From NCBI RefSeq assembly GCF_022179465.1, contig NZ_BPQV01000006.1, positions 248,001 through 312,000 of the forward strand: a stretch of DNA of 64,000 nt, written 5' to 3'. The translations under genes were made by a program, and so were the position numbers. The notes below the pieces were generated by a model that ran no database searches, was not told the DNA's origin, and was given only the letters and a program-made list of their open reading frames with translations. The stretch comes from Methylobacterium organophilum (GTDB taxonomy: Bacteria; Pseudomonadota; Alphaproteobacteria; Rhizobiales; Beijerinckiaceae). Below, piece after piece: positions 6,949 through 18,000 of this stretch; positions within the stretch are counted from its first letter, which is position 1; each line of letters opens with the position of its first letter.

Positions 6949-9075
6949 ATGGCTCGTGAAGTCGTCATCGGGGCGTGCCCCCACGACTGTCCCGATACCT
7001 GCTCGATCCTGACGACAGTCGAGGATGGCAAGGCGATCGCGGTGCGGGGCAACCCGGATCATCCCTTCACCAAGGGGCGCCTTTGCGTGAAGGTGAACGA
7101 CTACCAGAACCGGGTCTACAGCGACCAAAGGATCCTCTACCCGCTCAAGCGCGTCGGACCGAAAGGCAGCGGACAGTTCGCCCGGATCTCCTGGGACGAG
7201 GCCATGGAGACGGTGGCGGAGCGCTGGAAGGCGATCATCGCCGAGAGCGGGGCGCAGGCGATCCTGCCCTACAGCTATCTCGGCACGCAGGGCATCATCA
7301 ATGGCCTCAACGTCGGCGACCCGCTGTTCAACAAGCTCGGCGCCACCGTCTGCGAACGCACCTTCTGCGACTCGGCCTCCTGCACCGCCTACATGATGAC
7401 GATCGGGCACACGCCCGGCGTCGATCCCGAGAGTTTCGTCCATTCGAAGTACATCGTGCTCTGGGCCTGCAACACGCTCAGCACGAACTCGCACCACTGG
7501 CCGTTCATCGAGCAGGCCAAGCGCAACGGCGCCAAGCTCGTGGTGATCGACCCCGTCCGCACCCGGACGGCGAAGCTGGCCGACTGGCACATCCCGATCC
7601 GCCCCGGCACCGACGGAGCGCTGGCGCTCGCGATGATGCACATCATCATCAAGGAAGGGCTGATCGACCGAGACTACATCGACCGTCACACGATCGGCTT
7701 CGACGAACTGGCCGAGCGGGTCGAGCAATACGCCCCGGACTTCGCCTCGGCCGAGACCGGCATCCCGGTCGAGGACATCCTGAAGCTCGCCCGTGAATAC
7801 GCCACGACGCCCCCCGCCGTGGTGCGGATCGGCGTGGCGGTCGAGCGTCATGCGGGCGGCGGCCAGACGGTACGGGCGATCGCCTGCCTGCCCGCGTTGA
7901 TCGGCGCATGGCGGCATGTCGGCGGCGGCCTCCTGCAACTGCCGATCTGGGCCTTCCCGGTGAACTGGCCCGGCCTGATGCGGCCGGATCTTCAGCCCCC
8001 GTCCATGCGGGTGATCAATTCGTGGAAGCTTGGCCCCGCTCTCACCGGCGACATGCCCCTCGATCCGCCGATCCGCTCCCTGTTCGTCTACAACGCGAAC
8101 CCGATGGCGATGGTCTCGCAGCAGGAGGCGATCGCGAAGGGTCTCGCCCGCGAGGACCTGTTCACGGTGGTGAGCGAGCACTTCCTGACGGATACCGCGC
8201 GCTACGCCGACATCGTGCTGCCGGCCACGACCCAGCTCGAACAGAAGGACATCATGTTCTCCTGGGGTCACCTCTACCTGTCGTACAACAACCCGGCCAT
8301 CGCCCCGCTCGGCGAGGCCGTCCCGAACACCGAACTGTTCCGCCGCCTCGCCAAGGCGATGGACATCGACGATCCGTTCTTCTTCCGCACGGACGATGAG
8401 ATGATCGAGGCGTCGATGGACTGGTCGAACCCCGCGCTCGCCGGGATCACCCTCGATGAGCTGAGGCAGAAGGGATACATGCGCCTGACGATGGATGCGG
8501 CGGACGCTTGGGCGCCGCATCGCGACGGCAACTTCCCGACCGGCTCCGGCAAGTGCGAGTTCAAGTCGAGCTTGGCCGCCGGCGGCAACTTCGTCGCTCC
8601 GCTGTTTCGCCAGGGCTATGGCGGGGACCAAGCCGGCGAGCCGGTGGATCCGCTGCCGCACTACGTGGCCCCGAACGAGAGCCCCCGCACCGCACCCGCG
8701 CTGGCCGAGCGCTTCCCGCTCAGCCTGATCTCGCCCAAGAGCCACGCCTTCCTCAACTCGAACTACGGCAACCTGCCGTCGCAGGTCGCACAGGCCGGAG
8801 AGCAGCAGGCGGTCCTTCTCCACCCGGAGGATGCGGAGCGCCGCGGGATCGCGGCGGGGACGCCGATCCGGGTGTTCAACGAGCGCGGGGCCTTCGAAGC
8901 TTTCGCGACGCTCTCGCCCGAGGTGATGCCCGGCGTCGTCGTGGCGCCCGCAGGCTATTGGCAGCGCTCCAACCAGCGTGGGCCGACCGTCCATGCCGTG
9001 ACGCCGCCCGCCTTCGCCGATCTCGGCCGCGCCCCGACCTTCTCGGACATGCTGGTGGAGGTGGCCGTCGCCTGA
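6949..9075 (+). CDS. Molybdopterin oxidoreductase, DMSO-reductase superfamily catalytic subunit
   Basis: The product is about 708 residues with a [4Fe-4S] motif at the extreme N-terminus (CPHDCPDTC and a fourth Cys in GRLCVK), then the bis-MGD binding domains of the COG0243 family. The Cys in ERTFCDSASC aligns by position with the Mo-ligand Cys of NapA/Fdh-type enzymes, so a thiolate ligand is inferred. The C-terminal dinucleotide domain (LISPKSHAFLNSNYGN, LHPEDAERRGIAAG) is present. There is no Tat signal, so the enzyme should be cytoplasmic. The start is the second ATG (6949), seven bases after GGGAG; the ATG at 6943 is too close to that site. Ferredoxin, ferredoxin reductase and MoaA genes follow directly and should supply electrons and cofactor. 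The substrate is unknown; it is not a clear formate dehydrogenase, since FdhF-type motifs are absent. Confidence 0.85.
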   Translation: MAREVVIGACPHDCPDTCSILTTVEDGKAIAVRGNPDHPFTKGRLCVKVNDYQNRVYSDQRILYPLKRVGPKGSGQFARISWDEAMETVAERWKAIIAESGAQAILPYSYLGTQGIINGLNVGDPLFNKLGATVCERTFCDSASCTAYMMTIGHTPGVDPESFVHSKYIVLWACNTLSTNSHHWPFIEQAKRNGAKLVVIDPVRTRTAKLADWHIPIRPGTDGALALAMMHIIIKEGLIDRDYIDRHTIGFDELAERVEQYAPDFASAETGIPVEDILKLAREYATTPPAVVRIGVAVERHAGGGQTVRAIACLPALIGAWRHVGGGLLQLPIWAFPVNWPGLMRPDLQPPSMRVINSWKLGPALTGDMPLDPPIRSLFVYNANPMAMVSQQEAIAKGLAREDLFTVVSEHFLTDTARYADIVLPATTQLEQKDIMFSWGHLYLSYNNPAIAPLGEAVPNTELFRRLAKAMDIDDPFFFRTDDEMIEASMDWSNPALAGITLDELRQKGYMRLTMDAADAWAPHRDGNFPTGSGKCEFKSSLAAGGNFVAPLFRQGYGGDQAGEPVDPLPHYVAPNESPRTAPALAERFPLSLISPKSHAFLNSNYGNLPSQVAQAGEQQAVLLHPEDAERRGIAAGTPIRVFNERGAFEAFATLSPEVMPGVVVAPAGYWQRSNQRGPTVHAVTPPAFADLGRAPTFSDMLVEVAVA

Positions 9076-9120
9076 CAGCCTCCTTCCTCCCTCTCTCTTG
9101 CCCATCGAGGTGATGCCGAC

Positions 9121-9426
9121 ATGGCCTATGTGGTCACGGATTCCTGCCGAGGTTGCCGCTATACCGAGTGCGTCACGGTCTGCCCCGTCGAGTGCTTTCA
9201 CCTCGATGAAAGCATGACCTACATCGATCCCGAGAACTGTATCGATTGCGGCGGCTGCGCCCCGATCTGTCCGGTCGGCGCGATCCATCCGTCCTGGCAG
9301 ATGCCGGCGGGCAAGGCGGAGTGGATCGCGATCAACAAGTCGCGGGCCGCCGAGACGCCGGTGATCGCGGCGAAGCTCCCCCCGCTGCCCGGAGCCGATG
9401 AGCAGGCGAAGCGGTTGGCCTCATGA
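9121..9426 (+). CDS. 7Fe ferredoxin (3Fe-4S/4Fe-4S), FdxA type
   Basis: The 101-residue protein closely follows Azotobacter ferredoxin I in layout. Cys9, Cys17 and Cys50 are placed for a [3Fe-4S] cluster, and Cys21, Cys40, Cys43 and Cys46 for a [4Fe-4S] cluster (motifs CRGCRYTECVTVCP and CIDCGGCAPICP). It lies 45 bases downstream of the molybdenum enzyme and overlaps the ferredoxin reductase gene by four bases, so the three are almost certainly co-translated. The natural reading is that it shuttles electrons between the reductase and the molybdenum enzyme in the cytoplasm. The Pro/Ala-rich tail is normal for the family. Confidence 0.9.
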   Translation: MAYVVTDSCRGCRYTECVTVCPVECFHLDESMTYIDPENCIDCGGCAPICPVGAIHPSWQMPAGKAEWIAINKSRAAETPVIAAKLPPLPGADEQAKRLAS

Positions 9427-10742
9427 GCGCGCCTTATCGCATCGCCGTCGTCGGCAGCGGCCCGGCGGGCTTTTACGTGGCCGAAGCGCTCCTGCGATCG
9501 GGCGTGCCGCTGGCGGTCGATCTGTTCGAGCGCCTGCCCGCGCCGTTCGGACTGGTGCGCTTCGGCGTCGCGCCGGACCACCCGAAGCTGAAACAGGTGG
9601 TCACGGTGTTCGACCGGATCGCTGCCATGCCGGGCTTCCGCTTCGTCGGCGGGGTCGAGGTCGGCTCCGACGTGAGCGTCGCCGACCTCTCGGCCTCCTA
9701 CCACGCGGTGATCCTGGCGAACGGTGCCGCGCTGGACCGACGCATGAACATTCCCGGCGAGGATCTGGCCGGAAGCCATGGGGCGAGCGCCTTCATCGGC
9801 TGGTACAACGGGCATCCCGACGCGGCCGGTCTCTCCTTCGATCTCTCCGGTGAGCGGGCTTTGGTGATCGGCCACGGCAACGTGGCGCTCGACGTCGCCC
9901 GCATCCTGGTCAAGACCCCCGACGAATTGCGGCACACCGACATCGCCGCCCACGCCCTCGACGCCCTGGCCGAGAGCCGGATCCGGGAGGTTCAGATCGT
10001 CGGACGCGGCGGAATCGATCGCGCCCGGTTCTCGACCAAGGAGCTCGCGGAGTTCGGTGAGTTGGCCGATTGCGAGACCCGGCTCGATCCCGGCGACTTC
10101 CCTCACAGTGTGCCGGACCTTCCCCCCGACGCATCCGCGGAGGTGCAGGCCAACGCGGCGATCCTGCGCCGCTATGCCGAAGCCGGCATCGGATCGGCCA
10201 AGCGTCGGCGATGCGTGATCCGCTTCGGTTTGGAGCCGGTGTCCATCATGGGGCAAGGCCGAGTCGAGCGCATGCATCTGCGCCGGACCGGCTCGGAGGA
10301 GCCGGTCGTGCTCGATTGCGGGCTCATCGTCTCCAGCATCGGGCGGCGGACGGCGCCGGTTCCGGGCGTTCCCTACGATGCCGGTACAGGAACCCACGCG
10401 AATGTCGGCGGTCGCCTGCAGGCCGATGGGGGAGCCGTGCCGGGGCTCTATGCCTGCGGCTGGAGCAAGCGCGGCCCTCGGGGCACGATCGGGACGAACC
10501 GGGCCTGCGGCGTCGAGACGGCGGACGCCGTGCTCGCTGATCTCGCGGCCTTGCCGACGCCGTCCCAGGATGCAGAGGCCGTGTTGAGGCGGTTTGCTGC
10601 GCGCAAGGGCCCGACCATCGATTACGCGGCCTGGCGCCGGATCGATGCGGCCGAGCGGAGCCGGGGACAAGCCGCCGGGAAGCCGCGGGAAAAATTCGTC
10701 ACGCTCAGCGAGATGCTCGCCATCGCGGGCGAGGCGGCCTGA
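9423..10742 (+). CDS. NADPH-ferredoxin reductase, adrenodoxin-reductase (FprA) type
   Basis: This 439-residue FAD enzyme begins [19 protein letters not shown], the FAD-binding Rossmann motif, and has a second nucleotide-binding site in [17 protein letters not shown], as in FprA and mitochondrial adrenodoxin reductase. The C-terminal [15 protein letters not shown] segment is also typical. These enzymes pass electrons from NAD(P)H to ferredoxin. The start ATG overlaps the ferredoxin stop in ATGA, so coupling is translational. Together with the ferredoxin it makes a complete NADPH-driven electron supply for the molybdenum enzyme, which suggests that the latter works as a reductase. The reverse direction cannot be excluded. 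Confidence 0.9.
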   Translation: MSAPYRIAVVGSGPAGFYVAEALLRSGVPLAVDLFERLPAPFGLVRFGVAPDHPKLKQVVTVFDRIAAMPGFRFVGGVEVGSDVSVADLSASYHAVILANGAALDRRMNIPGEDLAGSHGASAFIGWYNGHPDAAGLSFDLSGERALVIGHGNVALDVARILVKTPDELRHTDIAAHALDALAESRIREVQIVGRGGIDRARFSTKELAEFGELADCETRLDPGDFPHSVPDLPPDASAEVQANAAILRRYAEAGIGSAKRRRCVIRFGLEPVSIMGQGRVERMHLRRTGSEEPVVLDCGLIVSSIGRRTAPVPGVPYDAGTGTHANVGGRLQADGGAVPGLYACGWSKRGPRGTIGTNRACGVETADAVLADLAALPTPSQDAEAVLRRFAARKGPTIDYAAWRRIDAAERSRGQAAGKPREKFVTLSEMLAIAGEAA

Positions 10743-10743
10743 C

Positions 10744-11763
10744 ATGATGCCGTCCCCAGGCTCCGGAGGCTGCGGCCTCATCGACCGTTTCGGCCGGCGC
10801 GTGAGCTATCTGCGCCTCTCCGTGACCGATCGATGCGACCTTCGCTGCGTCTACTGCATGTCGGAGGACATGACGTTCCGCTCCCGGCGGGACATCCTGA
10901 CCCTGGAGGAGCTGGCGCGGCTTGCCCATCTGTTCATTGCCCGAGGCATCGACAAGGTGCGCATCACCGGCGGCGAGCCGCTGGTTCGCCAAGGCATCCT
11001 CGACCTGTTCAGGTCGCTGTCGGGATCTCTGAGAGACGGATCGCTGCGCGAACTCACGCTCACGACGAATGGGACGCAGCTCTCCCGCTTCGCCGACGAT
11101 CTGGCTCGCCTGGGCGTGCGTCGGATCAATGTCTCGCTCGATACGCTCGATCCGGATCGCTTCCGGCAACTGACCCGCGGTGGGAGCCTGACACAGGTCC
11201 TGTCAGGGATCGAGGCGGCCCGCGAGGCGGGTCTCGCGGTCAAGCTCAACGCCGTCGCGCTGAAGGACGGGACGGAAGAAGAGATCGACGACCTCATCGC
11301 CTTCGCTCACACAAGAGGCATGGCCCTCAGCCTGATCGAGACGATGCCGCTCGGCGACGTCGGAGCCGACCGCCTCGACCAGTACCTGCCTCTGGATCTC
11401 CTGCGACAGAGGATCGAAGCACGCTGGACGTTGGTCGATGTTCCGATGCGCAGCGGCGGGCCGGCCCGCTACGCCCGCATCCTTGAGACGGGCGGTCTGA
11501 TCGGCTTCATCACGCCGCACACGCACAACTTCTGCGCCGATTGCAACCGCGTCCGCGTGACGGCGGCAGGGACATTGCACACCTGTCTGGGCCATGAGGA
11601 TGCGACGGATCTCAAGGCCATTCTGCGGGATTCCGGTTCGGACGACGAGATCGTCCGCGTCATCGATGAAGCGATGGGCCGGAAGCCAATCGGACACAGC
11701 TTCGTCCTGCAACGCGGCGCATCGCCAGTGATTCCCCGCCGAATGTCGGAGACGGGCGGCTGA
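10744..11763 (+). CDS. moaA: GTP 3',8-cyclase MoaA (molybdopterin biosynthesis)
   Basis: The 339-residue radical SAM protein carries Cys31, Cys35 and Cys38 (CDLRCVYCM), and a second C-terminal cluster site in [12 protein letters not shown] with a further Cys in HTCLGHE. It ends in Gly-Gly, the conserved MoaA tail. It catalyses the first step of molybdenum cofactor synthesis, GTP to 3',8-cyclo-GTP. The start is the ATG one base after the ferredoxin reductase stop. Placing MoaA in an operon with one molybdenum enzyme is unusual, because cofactor genes normally sit in their own cluster. It suggests a second, substrate-induced copy that raises cofactor supply when the enzyme is made. No other moa gene is in the window. 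Confidence 0.92.
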   Translation: MMPSPGSGGCGLIDRFGRRVSYLRLSVTDRCDLRCVYCMSEDMTFRSRRDILTLEELARLAHLFIARGIDKVRITGGEPLVRQGILDLFRSLSGSLRDGSLRELTLTTNGTQLSRFADDLARLGVRRINVSLDTLDPDRFRQLTRGGSLTQVLSGIEAAREAGLAVKLNAVALKDGTEEEIDDLIAFAHTRGMALSLIETMPLGDVGADRLDQYLPLDLLRQRIEARWTLVDVPMRSGGPARYARILETGGLIGFITPHTHNFCADCNRVRVTAAGTLHTCLGHEDATDLKAILRDSGSDDEIVRVIDEAMGRKPIGHSFVLQRGASPVIPRRMSETGG

Positions 11764-11806
11764 TTGGCCCTCGCCACCTTGAGTATGACGCAGGGCTGCA
11801 ACATAG

Positions 11807-11834
11807 GCTCTGCCTATGCGGCCTCAGAGCTTTT
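11807..11834 (+). terminator. Intrinsic terminator after moaA
   Basis: GCTCTG (11807-11812) pairs with CAGAGC (11825-11830) and is followed by TTTT, 44 bases after the moaA stop. The stem is short (6 bp), so efficiency is uncertain. The remaining bases to 12098 hold no gene and should include the promoter of the helicase gene; no clear -35/-10 pair was found. Confidence 0.5.
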
Positions 11835-12098
11835 GTCCTGCGCTCGCGTTCCCGCAGATCTACTATCATTCAATGCTGGTAAATCACCGCATGGAGCTGG
11901 TTGCTTCGAAAATCTTTGATCGGCGGTGAAGTCGGAAATGTTTGGTGGTGGCCGTTCCGCAACTCAATCCGACGCGAAGCAGCATCTACGCCACGAAAAT
12001 CTCGGTGTGCCGATTTGAATTGGGCTGCCGACGAATCGCCGACCTTGCGCTACTTGAGGCTGTCCCCATACAGTCCAGCTCAGGACAAGGGGGAAGCC

Positions 12099-15000
12099 GT
12101 GTCGGACGGTATCCAAATCACGTGCTCGGTCACGGAGCATGTCAGTCTCGCGTACCACGAGAATGCGGTTCCGGTGATCCGCGAAGTGGTGATCGAGAAC
12201 ACCTCCGAGGTTGAGCTTTCGGATGTCCGCGTGCGGATCGAAAGCCGGCCGGCCGTCGTGCAGCCGCTCACGCTCCGGATCGATCGCATCCCGGCGGGAT
12301 CGAACCATCACATCGCGTTGCCGGATGTCCGGCTCGATGCCGCCCTGCTCTCCGGATTTACCGAGGCGAGCCGTTTGGAATTGACGGTGGTCGTCGAGGA
12401 TGCCGGCGGCGAAACAGCCCGGCAGGTCGAGGAACTGCGCCTGCTGCCGCCCTCGCATTGGGGTGGCGGCCGGAGCGCGCCCGAACTCCTCGCGGCCTTC
12501 GTCCGCCCCAACGATCCGGCCGTCGACGTCGTTCTGCGCGATGCTGCGACCAAGCTCGGCGAAGCCGGGCGCGAGACGGGCTTGAACGGCTACACGACCG
12601 CCAAGAAGTCTCGTGCCTGGGAGTTGGCCGAGGCGATCTGGGCAGCGATTGCGGACCGGCGGATCGCCTACGTCCTGCCGCCCGCGAGCTTCGAGCGGGC
12701 CGGGCAGAAGGTGCGCGGACCGAGCGACGTGCTGGAGCCCAAGGTCGGCACCTGCCTCGATCTCTCGCTGCTCTACGCCGCCTGCCTCGAGCAGGCGGGG
12801 CTGAACCCCGTGCTGGTGCTCACGGCCGGCCATGCCTTCGTCGGCGTCTGGCTGCAGGACGACGACTTCGCGAACGCGACCGTCGACGACATGCAGCTGC
12901 TCCGCAAGCGACGCGACCTCCAGGATCTCGTCTTCGTCGAGACGACGCTTCTCACCTCCGACCCGCCGGCGACGTTCAAGGTTGCCGTCGCGCAGGGCAG
13001 CGTCCAGGTCGAGGACGAAGCACCGGCGGCGCTCGAGATTGCCATCGACGTCAGGCGCTGCCGTCGGCGGGGGATCCGGCCGATGGATCTCGGTGACGGG
13101 AAGCCGACCAGTGTCGCACCCGCTCCCACCCAGCCGATCAATCAGCCGATCGGAGCACTACCGCCTTTCGAGGATGAGCCACGCGCGCCGGTCGACGAAG
13201 CCCCCGAGACCCCGGTCGGACGCGTGGAGCGCTGGAAGCGCAAGCTGCTCGATCTGACGCTCCGCAACAAGCTGCTGAACTTCAAGCTGGGCAAGGGCTC
13301 CGTCAGCCTCGAATGCGTGTCGCCCGGAGCGTTGGAAGACGGCCTCGCTGCGGGGACCGAGTTTCGTCTGAAGCCGCTCTCGGACGTGCTGACCGGATCC
13401 GACGAGCGCAGCGCCGATCTCTACGCGCGTCGTCACCACGACGATGGCCGTCGCAGCTATCTGGAGGCGGCGCTCGCCCGGAAGGAGATCTACACGACGT
13501 CGACCGAGGCCGACCTCGACCGTCGCCTGCTCGACCTCTACCGGCTCGCCCGCAACGGCTTCGAAGAGGGCGGAGCCAACATCCTGTTTCTCGCCATCGG
13601 CTTCCTGTCATGGACCAAGAAGGAGGGCGAGGCCGCCTATCGCGCCCCGCTGCTCCTCGTCCCGGTCACTCTCAAGCGGTCGAGCGTGCGGGCCGGCTTC
13701 AAGCTCGCCCTCCACGACGACGAGGTGCGGATCAATCCGACCCTGCTCGAAATGCTGCGTGAGGACTTCAAGCTCCGGATGCCGGAGTTGGAAGGGGATC
13801 TCCCTCGCGACGGCTCCGGGTACGACGTCGACGGCATCTTCCGGATCGTCCGCCAGCACGTGAAGGAACTGCGCGGCTGGGAGGTGGTGCCGGACGTCGT
13901 GCTCTCGGCCTTCTCCTTCACCAAGTATCTGATGTGGAAGGACTTGGTCGACCGGGCAGAGGTGCTGAAGCGCAACCCGGTGGTTCGCCATCTCATCGAC
14001 ACGCCGAAGCACTCCTATGGCGACGGCACGCCGTTCCCCGAGCCAGCCCGTCTCGACCGGGAGCACCCGCCCGAGACCGTCTTCGCGCCGCTCTCGGCGG
14101 ATTCCTCGCAACTCTCGGCGGTCCTCGCCGCCGCCGGCGGCAAGGATTTCGTGCTGTTCGGGCCGCCCGGCACGGGCAAGAGCCAGACGATCGGCAACAT
14201 GATCGCCCAGTGCCTCGCGCAGGGGCGCACCGTGCTGTTCGTCTCGCAGAAGACCGCCGCCCTGGAGGTCGTGCAGCGCCGCCTTCAGGAGATCGGCCTC
14301 GGCGACTACTGCCTGGAGGTCCATTCGACCAAGGCGCAGAAATCGGCCGTTCTCGGGCAGCTGCGTCGGGCCTGGCACGAGCGCTCGACCCCATCGCAGG
14401 GCACCTGGGATGCGGCGACGAGCGAGCTCGCGAGCCTGCGCGAGGAACTGAACGGCCTCGTGAAGGCCCTGCATCGGCGGCGCGAGAACGGGCTCTCCGC
14501 CTACGAGGCCTTCGGGCGCGTCATCGCGGCCGGCAGCGGCGAGCCTCCGCTCGTCCTCACATGGCCGGATCACCTCGCCCACGACGAGACGACGCTCGCC
14601 ACCCTGCGCGCGGCTTGCCGGGAGCTTCGCCCCGTGCTGGCCTCGGTCGGATCGCTGGTGGATCACCCGCTTCAGGGGGTGGAGGCCACCCAGTGGTCGC
14701 CGGTCTGGCGCGACGATATGGGCGCGGCGATCCGGACCGTCGAGCAGACGCTCGGCGCGCTTCGGGTCAGCGGTCAGACCTTCGCCGAGGCGATCGGGCT
14801 ACCCTCCCTGCTCGCGACCTGCGCTGGCACGCGCGGGCTGGTGGTGCTCGGCAACTACCTCGTGCGGTCGGAAGCGCGCTGCGGAGTCGCCTTCCTCGCC
14901 GACGGTGCTGGCGACCTGCGCAGGGCCGTTTCCGCGCGGGAGCGTTTCCAGACTACGAAGGCCCAACTGCTCGGCCGGCTTACCGGCCGCTACGGACCGG

Positions 15001-18000
15001 GCATCCTCGATCAGAACCTGGGGGCGCTGCTGGCTGAATGGGTCGCCGCGCAGGGTTCGAACTTCCTGGTCAAGGGCGGCAAGCTGAGACGCGTCGCGGC
15101 ACAGGTGCAGCCCTACGCGGAAGGGCCGCTTCCAGCCGATCTCGGGCCGGATCTCACGGGGCTGATCGAAGTCGCCAAGCACGTCAAAGCCGGATGCCTG
15201 GAGGAGCTGATCCTCGCCCGGCTCGGGCTGCCGTGGAGCAATCCGGACTGCGCGGCGTCGGAGTTCGCCCCGGCGATCACCTGGGCCGAGAAAGTCGAAC
15301 AGCTGCTCGACATCCTCGGGCCCCTGTCCCTCGGGATCGATGCCCTGCGCGACCACCTCGTGCAGCTCGTCGAGCGACAGGGCCGTGCGCTTGCGGAGGG
15401 TGGTCGCATCGCGCAGAGCTACGCCGCCTTCGCGCAGAACCGTGCGAGGGCGAACGAGGCGATGAAGGCGCTCAGCCTCCTGGCCGGTCGCACCAATCCG
15501 GAAGAGCCGCTGGCCGCCGACGCCGACTGGATCGAGCAGAGCCTCGCGCTCGCCCGGCGCTGGGGCTCGGGACTGGGACGCGCCCAGGGGTGGTGCGCAT
15601 GGCAGTCCGCCGCCCAGAACGCACGCCAGACCGGTCTCACGCCGCTGATCGACGCCCTGGAAGAGGGCCGCGTTGCCCCCGACCGTGCCGAGACCGCCTT
15701 CGAGACCGCCTATGCGCGCTGGTGGATCGACCGTGTCGTCAGCCACGATCCGGTGCTGCGGCGCTTCCTGCCGGAGCGGCACGAGGATGCCATCCAGCGC
15801 TTCCGCGCCGCCGATGCCCGCGTCACGGAACTCTCCAAACAGGTCGTCCGCTCGCGCCTCGGCGGCGGCATCCCTGGGCCGACTGCCTTCGGGAGCGACC
15901 CAGAATGGGGCACGCTCTCGCACGAACTGACAAAGAGGACGCAGCACATGCCGCTGCGCAAGCTGTTCGGGAAGATGCCGACGGCGCTGACCAAGCTCAC
16001 CCCCTGCGTGATGATGAGCCCGCTCTCGATCGCGCAGTACCTGCCGCCCGACAAGGAGCCGTTCGACGTCGTCATCTTCGACGAGGCCTCCCAGATCTCG
16101 CCGTGGGACGCCATCGGCGCGCTCGCCCGGGCGAAGCAGGTCGTCATCGTCGGCGATCCCGAGCAGCTGCCGCCGACCAATGTCGGTGACCGCGGCGTCG
16201 ACGACATCGAGGACGGGAGCGACGTCACGGATCAGGAGTCGATCCTCGACGAGTGCTTGGCCGCCAACATCCCCCGGCGGAACCTCGACTGGCACTACCG
16301 CAGCCGCCACGAGAGCCTGATCGCCTTCTCGAACAGCCGCTACTACCGTGGCCGGCTCGTGACCTTCCCGTCACCGGTGACCGACGACCGGGCCGTCCGG
16401 CTCACCCTCGTGCCGGATGGGGTCTACGAGCGGGGAGCGGGCCGCGTGAACCGCCCCGAAGCCCGCGCCGTCGTCGCCGAGATCGTGCGTCGCCTGCGCG
16501 ACCCGAGCTTCGCGGAGGAGCGGCGCTCGCTCGGCGTGGTCACCTTCAATGGCGAGCAGCAGCGCCTGATCGAGAACCTCCTCGACGAGCAGCGACGGTC
16601 GTATCCCGAACTGGAGCCGTTCTTCGACAAGGACCGCTGGCACGAGCCGGTGTTCGTGAAGAATCTCGAGAACGTGCAGGGCGACGAGCGCGACGCCATC
16701 ATCTTCTCCGTCGCGGTCGGGCCGGACCCAAGCGGGCGTCCGATCAGCACGGTGTCCTCGCTCAACAAGGACGGCGGCCACCGCCGCCTGAACGTCGCGA
16801 TCACCCGCGCCCGGCGCGAACTCGTCGTGTTCGCGTCGCTCCGTCCCGAGCAGATCGATCTCGGCCGCACCCAGGCGCAAGGCGTCCGCGACTTCAAGCA
16901 CTTCCTCGAGTTTGCCGACCGCGGGGCGCGGGCGCTGGCCGAAGCCTTCGCGCCGACCGGCGGCGACGTGGAATCACCCTTCGAAGCTGCGGTGATGGCC
17001 GGTCTCCAGGCGAAAGGCTGGACCGTCCATACGCAGATCGGCGTCTCCGGCTTCCGGATCGACCTCGGTATCGTCCATCCCGATGCTCCCGGGCGCTACC
17101 TCGCCGGTGTCGAGTGCGATGGCGCGACCTACCACAGCTCCGCTACGGCCCGGGATCGCGACCGCCTGCGCGAGCATGTGCTGACCGATCTCGGCTGGCG
17201 TATCCGCCGGGTGTGGAGCACCGAGTGGTGGATGGACGCCGAAGGCGCGCTCGCCAAGCTCGATCAGCGCTTGATCGAGGATCTCGAAGCCGATCGCGCC
17301 AGGGCTGCGTCGGTAGCGCCAATCGACGTGGCTGTCGAACCCGAGGCTCTCGAACAGGACCGCGACGAACCGACAGGGGAGCCTGAGGTCGCTTCATCCA
17401 TCGACGAGATGCCGAGCGAGCCCGCGAACGACGCGGGTCCTGTCATCGAAGCCATTCCGCAGCGCCTCTACGCCGATCGGGCCCTGCCGGTCGAGCCGCC
17501 AACTGCAAGGCTGGAAGCCAAGGATGACATGCGGGACTACAGGCTCGCGGACCTGAACGATCTCGGCCGACCGGTCGAACCGGGCCGGTTCTATGATGCG
17601 TCCTACCGACCGGCGCTCAGCGCCATGGTCGGCCACGTCCTCTCCGTGGAAGGGCCGATCTACGAGGAGCTGCTCATACGGCGCATCGCCCGCGCTCACG
17701 ACATTCAGCGGGTTGGTCCGCTCGTCCGTGAGGCCATCGCCACCCAGATCGATGCATCCGTCGCGCGAACCGAGGATGACGGACGCACCGTGCTCTGGCC
17801 GTGTGGCGAGGAGCCCCGAACAAGCTATCCCTACCGCCCGGCGGATCCCACCGTCCGCAGTCATACCGATACGCCCATGCCGGAACTCGTCGGGATCGCG
17901 AGCACCCTGCCATCCAATGCCTCGGAGGCGGAGCGCGCGAGATTGATCGGCCAGCGTCTCGGGCTTTCACGCATCGAAGCTTCCGCGCGAGCTCGGTTCG

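Noticed and set aside
6898-9288. A long open frame on the minus strand across the molybdenum enzyme gene, and similar long antisense frames at 9219-10781, 14799-16310, 19763-20878 (plus), 21815-23572 (plus), 36557-38668, 42525-44321, 45939-47489 (plus), 51203-52633, 56899-59247 (plus), 59503-62232 (plus) and 61853-63709 (plus).
   Set aside because: All lie opposite genes with clear family motifs and are dominated by Arg, Gly, Asp and His, as expected from high-GC complementary frames. None has a recognisable motif of its own.
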